Assembly (NCBI GenBank): GCA_009741485.1
Contig: CM019227.1
Location: forward strand, 18,766,096-18,830,095
Source of the DNA: Malurus cyaneus samueli
Lineage: Eukaryota > Chordata > Aves > Passeriformes > Maluridae
Reading direction: 5' to 3'
Length of the DNA stretch: 64,000 nucleotides
Both the position numbers and the translations under genes were made by a program. Of the stretch, positions 21,943 to 32,644 are shown piece by piece. How positions within the stretch are numbered: the first letter of the stretch is position 1; every line of letters starts with the position of its first letter. The notes beneath the pieces were generated by a model. The model did not search any database and was not told where the DNA came from. It worked only from the letters and a program-made list of their open reading frames with translations.

Positions 21943-22668
21943 TCATATCAATTTTAAAGAGCCTTGCTGCTCAAAAATGAGTTGGTTGATGCGTTACAAA
22001 ACCTACTGAAAAACAAAAACACAAACAACAAAAACCAAAACAAACCCACTTTTAATTTGGCCATCAAAATGAATTTTATGGTCTAGAGGAGTAACCTTGG
22101 GCCAGGGATGGTGGCAGAGGGGTGCTCAGAACAGACATTTCAGTGTTACCCAGGTAGTGATGTGGTGCCTGCTCTGCTCTGTACTGCTGGGGCTCAGGCA
22201 CTCCCTCCAAGTCACATCTCTCCCTGTCCTGACCAAATAATATTTTAGCTCCTGTTGGCTTGGGATGAAGCTGAGGCAGGACCCCTAGAGAGTGTCATAG
22301 CCTTCTGTAGCCCCCAGCCCAGCCCCATCAGCTCCCTGGGGATGAGCAGTGCAGCAGGACCAGACTTCCCATGCCTTGGACTAAGTGCTGGGAGCTGAGG
22401 AGGAAGAGGACGATGATGAAGAGACCAGCTGTGAGGAATACCCTTGTTTAGTGGTAGGAATGTCATTCTGCAAGCAGCCCTTCTCTTTCTCCACAGCTAG
22501 AAGCAGCTAAGACCATTTCGTGGTCACAGCCACATTCCCAGGAGTGAGGATCCAGATTTAGACCATTTGAGTCAGATGTTGTGGGCCCTTGGGAAGCCAC
22601 TTTCTGGGTCAAAAGCACTAGAGAACTGCTCTGCAGTGGAGTTTTGGGTTCTGGGTGGATATTGCTGT
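21943..22668. other. Unannotated sequence with an A-rich CAAAA patch and a weak exon-like signal
   Basis: An A-rich (CAAAA-like) patch spans about 22,006-22,052. At 22,479-22,496 there is a strong acceptor-like tract 'CCCTTCTCTTTCTCCACAG'. The following 47 nt are open in one frame only (beginning LEAAKTISWSQPHSQ) and end at a mediocre donor 'GGA|GTGAGG'. No protein family is recognised. Confidence 0.3.
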
Positions 22669-22834
22669 CCAGAGAAGCAGTGCCTGCCCCAGCCTGTGAA
22701 GTGTCCAAGGCCAGGTTGGACAGGGCTTGGAGCACCCTGGGATCCTGGAAGGTGTCCCTGCCCATGGCAGGGGGTGGCATGAGATGAGATTTAAGGTCCC
22801 TTCCAACCCATTGCAGCCTTGTAGGATTCTGTGT
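22669..22834 (+). repeat. CR1 LINE 3' tail (plus strand)
   Basis: 'CCAGAGAAGCAGTGCCTGCC', 'GTGTCCAAGGCCAGGTTGG' and 'TTTAAGGTCCCTTCCAACCC' followed by GGATTCTGTG give a CR1 terminus. Confidence 0.92.
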
Positions 22835-23366
22835 CTCGTGTGAGGGCTGGGTTTTACAGGTCCCTGCTGATCTGTTCATGTCCCTGCAAGTCTTGTGTGT
22901 GCCTTGGTGCCAATAACTCATGGGTGGGTGACCAACCAGGTGCCCCAGATCCCTGCTCTGCTCAGAGCCTCCCTGTTTTCCAGGTGTGCTACCCCAGGAA
23001 TGCTTTGATGACAGAGGGCACTTCCCAAGGGGGCTGTGCTGGTCCTGGTCCTGCTCACTGAGACAAAGATGCTGCTGCCTGCTCAAGGGTCTGTAGTGCC
23101 CAAGCTCCCCCATGGGACAGCAAACCCCAGGTTGTGGGGATAGGACACCTCATTGTGGTCCACTTAGATCTCATGCCTTGTTCCTACCGAGGGGGAAGAG
23201 GCTGCCAGAGGAGAGGGCACATTGCCATTGACTTGATTTTCAGGCAGACTGGAGGGGCTCCCCCAGACCAGTGCTGGGATGTGTATGAAGGCAGCAGGAG
23301 AGACATGGGAGATGCAGAGCTCTGTCCTAGGAGAGAGGAAGGATGGAGTGGCTGGAAGGGCAGCAG
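22835..23366. other. Unannotated sequence, no gene seen
   Basis: Unique DNA between a CR1 tail and a microsatellite; nothing recognised. Confidence 0.4.
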
Positions 23367-23533
23367 GGATGGGATGGATGGGGTGGGGTGGGATGGGATG
23401 GGATGGGATGGGATGGATGGGATGGAGATGGGATGGGATGGGATGGGATGGATGGGATGGGATGGATGGAGGATGGGATGGGATGGGATGGGATGGGATG
23501 GGATGGGATGGGATGGGATGGGATGGGATGGAA
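23367..23533 (+). repeat. (TGGGA)n microsatellite with GGAT interruptions
   Basis: A pentamer TGGGA array of about 165 bp is broken by tetramer ATGG slips. The final 57 bp or so are uninterrupted. Because 5 is not a multiple of 3, all three plus frames give Met/Gly/Trp/Asp-rich peptides, which are not proteins. The G-triplets at 2-nt spacing make plus-strand quadruplexes possible. Confidence 0.95.
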
Positions 23534-24049
23534 TCAGCAGCCTGGCTCCACCAGGTGAAGGGTGGGGGTGTGGTGGTGAGCTTGCTCCCTGCCCAGGTGC
23601 TTGCTCCTGGGGGCTCAGGGTCCCTGGACACCCCCTGTGTGCTGGACACCCTGATCTTTGTGCTGCCCACTGGACCCCCTGCCTGCCTCAGGAAAAGTCT
23701 CTCCCAGCCTGGGCTGCAGCCCTGGGTCCTCTTTGTCAGAGGCTGCAGCAACAGTGGAGCAAGCAGCAAGGAGGGGAAGGGAGGAGAGGACAGGGAGGGC
23801 ACCCTCGTTTGCTCCTCACACTCACGCTATAATTAGCCAGGCTGGCGGGCAGAGTTGCTGTCAGGCTGCTGACACCCAGCCAGGCTGTGGGGCTGCGTGT
23901 GAAGTGCACACTGCAGGACAGGGTGTAATTAATTAGCTGCAGGCCCTGGGAGCTGACTACTCGCATCCAGCTTCTTTTCATGCCTTTTTATTTTTTTATC
24001 AGCGATGAAAGATAGAACTTCACCTATAAGCCAGTATAAACATGTAGGA
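23534..24049. other. Unannotated sequence, no gene seen
   Basis: GC-rich sequence passes into AT-rich 'CAGGGTGTAATTAATTAGCTG' near 23,920, a homeodomain-type core. Nothing else is recognised. Confidence 0.4.
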
Positions 24050-24186
24050 GGATGGAAATGTTCAAGGACAGGTTGGACGGGGCTTGGAGAAACCTGTGAT
24101 AGTGGAAGGTGTCACTGCCCATGGCAGGGGTGGAATGGATGAGATTTAAGGTCTCTTCCAACCCAAACCACTCTGTGATTCTATGA
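24050..24186 (+). repeat. CR1 LINE 3' tail (plus strand)
   Basis: 'TTCAAGGACAGGTTGGACGG', 'CCCATGGCAGGGGTGGAAT' and 'AACCCAAACCACTCTGTGAT' followed by TCTATGA are diagnostic of the CR1 3' end. Confidence 0.93.
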
Positions 24187-25584
24187 CCTGGTGTGCCCGA
24201 AGATTAAAAAAATAACAAAACCATTTGTAAATACCAGGCAGCACATGAATGCAATTATAAGATCAGGCAGCTGACATCCCCAAAATGAGGCAAAATAAAA
24301 AAACCCACCAGGTTTTAGCAGGATCACAGGCCCAGCCATGCTCCCTCCAGCGTGTGCCATGGTCAGGGCTTCCCGCTATAAATAGCAGTGAGTTCAGCTC
24401 CACAGCTCAGCCGTGATCCTGCAAACACTTAGGCCCAAGCACAGCTCCTTCCCGACGTGCTCTGAGCTGCTGTAATCATGCTACAGTTTGCAGGCTGTGA
24501 TCATGAAAAAGAAGGGAAGATAAGGTGGAGCTGGAAGGCCGTGCCCCGCCGGTGGTTCCGGCACTGGGCGAGTGTGGGGCCCTGTGCCTGCGGCTCCCCC
24601 GGTCCCTCCCGCTCCTCCCCGATGCCCCAAGGGCTGCCATGAAGGGCCCAGGGAGCCGAGGTGCTCAGGCCTGTGCATTTGTGTGGCTCTGGGTGCTGTG
24701 CAGCTGGCAGGTTTACAGCTCCCGTCAGGAAATTTGACAAGTTCTTCATCCGGGGAAGTGGTGAGGGCAGAACGGGGCTGTGCCGGCCCCGGCAGGGTGC
24801 TGGGAGCTCCTTCCACAGGGACACTCAACGCAGAGCCCTGCGTACCTGCGTGGCTGGCTGTGCACAAATGAGCTCGACAGGCAGCAAGCACTACAATAGC
24901 AGTGGGGAAAACAAAGTCTCCTGGATGAGCTCTGAGTAAAGAAATGCTTTGAAGCTGGGGTCAGCCTTAGCGTGGTGTGAGCTGCGAGGGGTTTGCACAG
25001 GGAGCGTGGCCGGGAGGAGGCTCAGCTGGGGAAAGCCAGGCTGGGAAGATGCTGCAAGGGGTGGGAAGGCAAGATCAGGGTGCAAAGAGACTTGTGTAAT
25101 GGAGTTTGCTGGCAGATGCTCATTGCCAGACTTGCTTTTCTTCTGGGAGGAAGGAAGCTGGAACAGAGCTAGTCCTCCTTGCCTGGCTGACGAGGACCCC
25201 CAATTCATGGTGAGGGTCAGTGCTGCAGCCAGCCCAGCTCTGTGGGTGTGATTGCTGAGGGAAGGACACGGTGGCAGCTGCAGGGTGGCTAAAGCCATGG
25301 TGGCATGGGCTGGGGACCACAGCCATGCTGCTCCAGCACACATCCCTGCTCCTCTGTACAGTACACCTGCAGGGGTGAGCTCTGAGCTGGAGGAAAAGGA
25401 ACAGGAAGCAGAATTAATGATGTTGGGAAATCTGGTGTTGTTCTGGCTTGGTCTGGCCCTGAAGAGCATACAACCTGCTGGCAGGGCCAGACTGAGCTGA
25501 AGACCTGCTCTGGAGTGAGGGGGCTGCTGTCCCAGAGGCCCCATCCCATCACTGTCCTGGGACTCAAAGAGGGGTTGGGTGGAG
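24187..25584. other. Unannotated sequence with a TATA-like element; no gene established
   Basis: 'CCCGCTATAAATAGCAG' at about 24,371-24,387 is a good TATA match. About 100 bp downstream an ATG at 24,478 opens a 54-codon frame with no recognisable domain. CpG-rich text follows (24,530-24,650). A promoter is possible but unproven. Confidence 0.3.
24371..24420 (+). promoter_or_regulatory. TATA-like promoter candidate
   Basis: CTATAAATAGC is a near-ideal TATA box. Roughly 30 bases on, 'TTCAGCTCCACAGCTCAGCC' could hold an initiator. There is no identified gene downstream, and AT motifs of this kind arise by chance in a window this size. Confidence 0.2.
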
Positions 25585-25800
25585 ATCACAGACTCATGGA
25601 ATACCCTGGAATGGACCCACAGGGATCACCCAGCCCAGCCCCTGGCCCTGCAGAGACCCCCCTCCACCAATCCTGTGCATCCCTGACAGCTCTGTCCAAA
25701 CTCTCCTGGAGCTGTGGCAGCCCCGGGGCTGTGCCCATTCCCTGGAGAGCCTGGGCAGTGCCAGCACCCTCTGGGTGGCCACCGTGTTTTCCGAGGAACC
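25585..25800 (-). repeat. CR1 LINE 3' fragment (minus strand)
   Basis: 'ATCACAGACTCATGGAATAC', 'GGGATCACCCAGCCCAGCCC', 'CAAACTCTCCTGGAGCTGTG' and 'GCCAGCACCCTCTGGGTGG' are in CR1 order. It belongs to the same subgroup as 400-794 (inverted relative to it) and 30,763-31,015. Confidence 0.88.
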
Positions 25801-28169
25801 AGGTTTCCATTTGTCTCTCAGGCCCCAGAAAAAACAGCAAGGCCTCCCCGCTGGGTCCCAGCTGTGAAGGGTGGGTGAGGCTCTGGTGGGCTGAGCTGGA
25901 GCTGGGCAGTGCCCCTTGCTCCCAGAAAGGTGTCCTGGCCCTGGGAGATGCGGGGGTCAGCTCAGTGTTCGAGCCAGGCGGTGACATCAGGGAGACCCAA
26001 AGACAGCCTCGCCGCCCCGTGGGTCTGTGGTGTCTGAGGCAGGGACAGTTCCCAGGACACAGGAGCTCCCTCCTAGCTGTGAGTTTTGCTGCCCTGCTGG
26101 GGGTGGCTTCAGGCCCTCAGTTCTGTTCACTGCATTGCTTCAGTATACTGTGCATAGCCAGATTTCCCTTCTTCCCCCCTCCTTTTCTCTGGTTTCCAGC
26201 TTGTGTTGCACCTTCCATTGGACTCAAAGCCCAGCCTGGATGTGCATGGCTGCCCCACGTGTGTGCACAGGGTCAGGGCTGTTTGCAGGCGAGTGTGAGA
26301 GCTGGGTCAGGCACCCGCTCTGAGCTGGCTGGGGTGAGGCAGCTGTGGAGGAATGAACGTGCTGCAGCCATTGGCATCCTCCCCTAGCTGGGTCAGGCCT
26401 GGAGCGGGGATGGCCACTCCTCCTCAGAGCCTTGGATGCTGAGGCAGGAGCAGGCTGGATTCTGGGGATGGCGGCTGGGGCTGGCTCACACCCCTCCCCG
26501 TGGTCCTGCTGCTGCTTTGGCCTTGCCAAAATGCCAGCCTCCAGCAAAGACCCCTCTGTGATTCCAATGGCTCGTCCTCTTCCCTCCTTTCCTCGAGCCA
26601 GGCCTGCCCATCTGGACAGCACTTCCGGCCACCAGATTTGCTCTGCTGTGTCACCCAGCCTTTATCAGAAACCCCTGTTCTCCATTCCTTGTTCTCCATA
26701 CTTCAGCTTACAGGCAGGACCTGCTCTCCATCCAGCCTGGCTTTTGGGGGTGCAAAACTGCCCCCAGCCTGGTGGCCTGGAGCTCCCTCCAGGCTGGGAC
26801 CCACACTGAAGGCAGGAGTTATCAGTATGATTTTCAGCTCAGCAACCTCGTTCATCCAGCCTGAAATTCAAGTTTTAGGATTTGAGGGTTCATCTGGCCA
26901 TAGCTGATGTTTTGGGGTTGCTTGGGGCTGTACTAGCCCAGGCCCCTGGCAGTGCTGGGGCTGTTTGAGAGGTGCAGGGTTGGGGGCGGGTGATGGCCGT
27001 GCGATGGGTGCTGGAGGGGGGAGCAGCATTCCCAGAGCCCTCCAGCTCCTCAGTTGAGCCCATTCCAGGGGGCTGGAGGGAGTTGAGGTGCATGGACTGC
27101 CCAGCACAGGGCTGCTCCAGCTCTGGCTCAGGGGATGCTGTGAGCTGGGCTGAGGGCTATCATCTCCTTCTTCCTCTTCCTAAACAACCACTCACATCCC
27201 AGGCTCTGAATTTTATTCCTCTTCCGACACTCAGGCATCACCTCCCAATTACTCATAACTGCAGCATTTTGCAGATACGTGGAGCTTGAGGGATGGCTGT
27301 GGCCAGCAGCAGCACCACCAGGAGCCAGGGGGACAAACCAGGATGCGGGGAATGGGCTCTGCAGCCATGATCCCTGAACCCTGCCCTGCCTCAGGGGCCA
27401 AGTACCTCCTGCCCGTGCCCAAATCCCCATGGAGCCCACCCAGCCCAGCTCCGGAGCATGGCTCAGGGATGCTGACGTCCTGGCAGGTGAGCAGGTGACA
27501 ATGGCAGTGTGGCAGCACAGCCTGCAGCTAGCGATGGCTCATGAGTTTGGTTTGCAGAATCCTCTTCTAGCATGGAAAAATCACTCATCCCTCAGTTTTC
27601 CTCTCAGTTGCTTGTGTGGGCATTGATTAGGCTGGGAGTTACTAAGCCAGATTTTATTGGAATGACTTCGAAAGCTGCCACCCATGAGCAGCCACTGGTC
27701 TTTGGGGATTATTTTGGTGTAGCTGCTAAATAATTGCATGAGGTTTCTTCTTCAGCCTTGCTAATAACTTTGTTCTCCCAGGGACGCTGACTAGAAAAAA
27801 GATGAGCTGAGATTATGCTTGGCAACATTAACAAGAGGAAAAAGTACAACAGGATTGATGTCTGCTGGCAGGAATAAATAAATAAAACAATACTGTCTGT
27901 CTTAGCCCCTCCATAAGCATCCTTGTTTCCAGCCCTGGGTCTGTTATCTCCCTGGCTTGGCTGAATTTTGGAATTCAGCACACTCCTTTAAATCACTCAT
28001 CATTTTTGTCTGCAGCATCTTGTGCTAATTCTGACCAGGGACCAGCAAGGCTGGCTCTAGGCAAGCTGGGCTGGTAGCTTACCCACGTTCCTGTAACTCA
28101 CAAAATTATTCAGGTAGTGCCTGAAAAGTGAAATTAAATGAACAAATTCAAACATTCCTCTTAGTCCAG
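25801..28169. other. Unannotated sequence, no gene seen
   Basis: The left part is GC-rich; from about 27,600 to 28,165 it becomes AT-richer ('AATAAATAAATAAAACAATAC' near 27,873). No exon pair or repeat family is recognised. Confidence 0.4.
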
Positions 28170-28293
28170 ATTCATAGAATCAAGGAGTGGTTTGGGTTGG
28201 AAAGAACGTTAAAGCTCATCCAGTTCCACCTTCCTGGAATCCCAGGCTGCTCCAAGCCCTGTCCAGCCTGGTCTTGAACACTTCCAGGGATGA
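28170..28293 (-). repeat. CR1 LINE 3' tail (minus strand)
   Basis: 'TTCATAGAATCAAGGAGTGG', 'TTGGAAAGAACGTTAAAGC' and 'CTTGAACACTTCCAGGGATG' identify it. An internal stretch (the usual GGGACACCTTCCAC block) is deleted. Confidence 0.9.
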
Positions 28294-30444
28294 GCATTCA
28301 TCATCTGGGACAGCACCCTTGTGTCCCAGCTTCCTCTCCTGGCCCTGCTGGAGGGGTGGAGGGGGTGGTCTGGAAGCTGTGTGTTGGTGGCTGTCCTGCC
28401 CAGTGACACATCCAGGGCAGCTCCTGCCCCCACAGGTGCCTCTATGCTGTCCACACCCACGGTCCCTCGCCTCAGTGTCTCAGGAGGAAAGGGTGGAGAT
28501 GGGTGCAAGCCTCGCTTGAGGTGTTTGTTTTAAAAAGACAGGCTGATAAAAATGACTCCATTATTTCATTAAGGGACTTAAAGTGTGCTTCCTCAGCCCT
28601 GAGTCATCAATGAAGTGAGCAAGCGAGGAGCAGCAGTGGGTCCCGCTGGAGGCTGACTCACGCTGCGGCTGGGGCTCGCAGGGACTCTGAACTGGATGAT
28701 GCTCCTCCCTCTCTGCCTCAGGAAGGCCAGGAGCTTCCAGCTTCCTCAGCAGCAGCAGGAGACCCCAGATTGCTTTGGGAGCTGAGGCACCATGCTGTAG
28801 CTGTGCCTCTGCCATCCCCAGCTTTGCCTTGATGCATGGGAGCCACGAGCAGTCACTTTACCCCTCTGGAAGGAAGCCCCAAGACCATCCAAGAGCAGAG
28901 CGTGCACGTAGGCTGGCATTGGAGCTTTTATTCTTTGTTTGCATTGATAGAAGCTTCCAGATCCCTTCTCAGTCCAGGAGCAATGGAGCTTTCTTCCCAG
29001 AAGGCACAGGAAAACACCGTGACACCTTTTGCTCATCTGCCTGTTTCAGTTCACAGGCAGGAAACACAAGCCAGTCCCAGCTCCAGTAAGGTCAGGAGCT
29101 GTCCCCTCTGCACTGCTTGTCTAGTCAGCACTGTAAAACCTGCCTTACCCCTCCCACCTGAGGCGTTGGAACTCTGTTCAAGCCCAGTGCCAGGACATTT
29201 TTCCTAAGATCCAGACTATGTGTTCCCTCTGCCTGACCCTGCTTCCTTACATCCCACCCTTCCCTTTGCCACTTTTTTCCCTTATTGTCCCCTCCTGTGG
29301 ATGTGGCTGAGACTGTGGTATCCAGTGGGACTGAGGTGGCACTGGTGGCACTGTCCCAGTCCTGCTGCTGTCCCTCTGTGTGTGACACTGCAGCAGGCAG
29401 TGTCACAGCCTCCCATGGCCCATTCCCTCTGTGATGTCTCATTAGCCGCTCCCAGACATCACTGATCCAGTGGGGAGGATCTTCCCAGGCTGGGCTCAGA
29501 GCTCTCTCAGTGCTCCAGCTCCTACCAGGTGCTGTGATGTCCCTGCCTCTGGAAAGGCCTCCAGCAAGCTTTGCTCTGGTGATTATTGTGGCCAAGGACT
29601 TTCCTGGACACTCCCCCAGAGCCCTCTGCCTCCATCCACCTTGGTTTTGTGCTTGCTTGGGAGAGAGAATTGCTGACCTGTGCAATTCCATCTGCCTGCT
29701 GGGCATGGTCCTGTTCTCTTCTGGAAAGGGATGAGGAGCCAAAGAGCTGTGCAGGGACAATATGGGAAACTGAGGCAGTAGTGGGAAGAAATGGCTCAAG
29801 GCAAGATTTTGGGTGGTGGTACAGCTGATTCACTGCTCCTGGTCTTGCTCCAGGCTGCATTCCTTGGACAAGTTGTTGGAATTCTACTTTTCCTCCTTAT
29901 TTGCTATTCTCTTCATCAGTAATTTTGGTTCATCATTGCTGTAATCACCCACTATTTTCTTTTTTTTCCTCTCTCTGCAAAGTTAGTTCCTCATTGTTTT
30001 ATCCTAGATATCTAAAATCTTCTTAATTTGCCATGGCCATGGCTTTGATGGGAGCTTTTCCCATGGACCTCAGCTGTGGCTGGGTGGAGGCTCTGGCTGT
30101 GTGGGGTGCAGGTTTTCCAGATGTTGTTTCAATAGTGTTGATAAAGCTGTTTGCAGGTGATTCCTCCTTAAATATCAGCAGTTCTCTGTGATCTCCACTA
30201 GCACAGAGAGCAGAAGGAACTGAATTTGTTGTGGCTCAGGAACTTTGTTGCAATTGATTCACAGTTTGGGAAGTATCACCTTGGGTTTTGGCTAAGTTTA
30301 AAGAAGTGTGGAAATACCACATGGGAGTGCTGTGTTGGAAGGGGTGGAGCTGTTCTGGGTGTGCTGTGGGCAGGTCCCATCGCCCAGGTCCCATCACTTA
30401 CCCTGAGCAGTCACTGCTGTGCTTGTTTCTCTGCTGCCTCAGGA
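28294..30444. other. Unannotated sequence, no gene seen
   Basis: Mostly unique mixed DNA. 'GGGAAACTGAGGCAGTAGT' near 29,764 is weakly MIR-like. Nothing else is recognised. Confidence 0.4.
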
Positions 30445-30626
30445 ATGCATGGAGTGGTTTGGGAGATCTGGGGATCTCCTGGAGATCTCTCAGCCCAATC
30501 CCCTGCTCAGTGCAGGATCACATACACTGGATTGTCCTGGACACCCAGGATCATGTCCAGTGGGTCTTGGATGTCTCCAAGGATGGAGACTCTACCACCT
30601 CTCTGGGCAGGTTATGCCAGTGTTGG
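30445..30626 (-). repeat. CR1 LINE fragment, second subfamily (minus strand)
   Basis: 'CCCAATCCCCTGCTCAGTGC', 'GGATGTCTCCAAGGATGGAG' and 'CTCTGGGCAGGTTATGCCAG' resemble the CR1 version whose 3' UTR reads, in reverse, '..CTCCAGAGAAGGAGACTCC..'. The fragment at 52,281 is the same type. It is diverged and lacks a clear terminus. Confidence 0.65.
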
Positions 30627-30762
30627 ATCAGCCCAGTTTCGTGTCTGGCCATTGATCTGTAGGGCTTTGCTGCAGCTCCTTGCTGCTGTGGGGTCAGAGG
30701 AGCAGCAGGGGGGCTGCTCAGGGCTCTTGGATGTCAAATACCGGCAGGAGGGCAGGCGAGAC

Positions 30763-31015
30763 AGAACCACAGAATCACAGGATCTCCTGAGCTGGAAGGA
30801 AGACACAGGAATCATCCAGTCCATCTCCTGCCCCTGCCCAGGATGCCCCAACAATCCCACCCTGTGCATCCCTGGCAGCGCTGTCCAAATGCTCCTGGAG
30901 CTCGGGCAGCCTCATTCCCTGGGGAGCCTGGGCAGTGCCCAGCACCCTCTGGGGGAGGAACCTTTTCCTGATCTCCACCCTAACCCTCCCCAACACAGAT
31001 GCAGCCCTTCCCAAT
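30763..31015 (-). repeat. CR1 LINE 3' fragment (minus strand)
   Basis: 'ACAGAACCACAGAATCACAG' (reversed octamer tail), 'GGCAGCGCTGTCCAAATGC' and 'CAGCACCCTCTGGGGGAGGA' are CR1 landmarks of the 400-794 subgroup. It sits about 140 bp from another minus-strand CR1 of a different subfamily. Confidence 0.9.
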
Positions 31016-32603
31016 GAGCTTCCTTCCCCAAATGGGGGGAGCTCCTCATGTGCTTCCAGCTCTGCCCCAAGAGCTCTGTGTGCCCTGGGCTGAGCAGGAG
31101 GATGTCACATGTGCGGACCCATGTCCCCTGTGCTGTGGGGTGGTCGCAGCTTCCCCACTATGCTGTTGATGAACTAAGGTCTCCCTGCCATGGAGAGGGT
31201 CCTGCACCACTGAGCCACATCCCCATCTTGCTGGCTTGGCAGAGCTCCCATTTGGTCATGTTTTGGTGACAGTGAATTCCTGCCTGCTTAAAAGCTGGGG
31301 TCCTCCTCTCCCTGCTGCCTTCGGTGGGAGCTCCCTTGGCTTTGGCTGGCCAGGAGAAGCTTTGGGATTGCTCTTGTGGCCCTGATTAGCATTCGGCCCA
31401 GCTGCTCCCACTGTTTCGAGTTGGAGCTCACCATTGCCTGGCAACCACGGAGCAAAACTACAACAGCCGCCCCAGAGCCTGAGTGGCTCCTGCCAGCCTG
31501 CACGCACGGACACACGGGGACGGGGACAGGGACAGGACCACCCTGCGCTCACCCATGTGTGCTGCTCACCGGCCCCCACCCCACAAGGTGCAAGGACAAG
31601 GATCATCCCCAGGACAAGGAGGAGGAGGAGGAGGAGAGGGCTGTGGAGGTGCAACGGCTTTGGTGACACCCAGCTCCGGTGGGTCTGTGTCTGTCTGTCC
31701 CGGTGCCGCCTGCTGTGAGCATCCCACTGTTGGGTACAGCCTGTCCTGCACATCTCTCAGTGCAGGGACCATTCTGTGCTCAGGGAGCTCGTGCCACACA
31801 CTGGGGCTTTGGAGCAGACTCAGGGGCCAGTCCCCTCTGCGGGTGTCTCTGGGACAAGTGGTGCTGGGGGAGAGCCTGGCATGTGTGTGTGGTACCCGGC
31901 CCCATGGGACGTGCGGAGCCGTGCACACTCTGTGTGTGCCGTGCACGTGCCTAGCCCTGCACCCCAAGGTGGGTCTGTGCAGTGCCCATCATCCCCAGGG
32001 TCCCCACGGGGAGGCTCGGCCTGACTGAAGTCTCCCAGGGGACACTGACACAGCCCATGTGTGGTGCTCTCTGTCGTGCTGGGGATGGATTTGGTGGCAC
32101 ATGGGAACCTGAGTGAGCATCAGGGCTATCTCTGCTCCCCAGTTCTGTGCGTCCTTGGGCTCTGATGTGGTTTTCTTGGGACTCAGCCCTTTCCCTGCCA
32201 GAGGATCTCTGCAGTGGTGGTGCCTCCCTCCACCAGATCCTGCACTTTGTCCTCTGTCCAGCTGGGCAGACTTGAAAGGACTTGAATCTCCTCCTGACGC
32301 AAGGTGCCACACTTCTGCAAGTGACAGGAGACACAAACACGTCTGAGTACATTGAGTTCAGATCTAATGAATCCCTTCACCTGCAGTTTAAATCTCTGGT
32401 TTTACATTCTTGGCTGCTGTGGGCTCTGCTATGGCTGGTATTGGCTGGAGGTCCAAGCTGTCCTGTCCAGCCAGCTCGCCCAGACCTATCAGGCAGGAAA
32501 ATAACAGACATGTGCCTTGCATTGCTTCCCCATCCTCCTCATCAGTGATGCTTGCTTGGCAAAGGGTTAAAAACTAAATGCATTTGTGTTTTGTGTCTTT
32601 CAG
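31016..32603. other. Unannotated sequence, no gene established
   Basis: GC-rich unique DNA with a short (GGA)n run at 31,618-31,638. No exon is recognised until the candidate at 32,604. Confidence 0.4.
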
Positions 32604-32644
32604 AGCCTGGGGTCAGCGGACAAGAAGGACTTTTACCAGCCAAA
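32604..32644 (+). CDS. Candidate 41-nt coding microexon
   Basis: A clean acceptor 'TTTGTGTTTTGTGTCTTTCAG', with a branch-like 'ACTAAATG' about 30 bases upstream, meets a consensus donor 'CAAA|GTAAGTG' 41 bases later. All three frames are open. The one with the most protein-like composition reads SLGSADKKDFYQPK across the donor. The length is not a multiple of three, so skipping it would shift the frame. I do not recognise the gene. The splice signals are the best I found in the window, but a 41-nt open stretch is weak evidence alone, and a noncoding exon or chance remain possible. Confidence 0.35.

Noticed and set aside
23134..23836. Frames of 185-232 codons through the (TGGGA)n array
   Set aside because: The Met/Gly/Trp/Asp stretch occurs in all frames because a pentamer cycles through them, and the flanking residues show no family.
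25515..26387. 290-codon plus-strand frame
   Set aside because: The first part is antisense to a CR1 fragment and the rest is GC-rich sequence with no domain or homologue that I recognise.
30226..31017. 263-codon plus-strand frame
   Set aside because: It runs through two minus-strand CR1 fragments, so the open frame is antisense repeat sequence.
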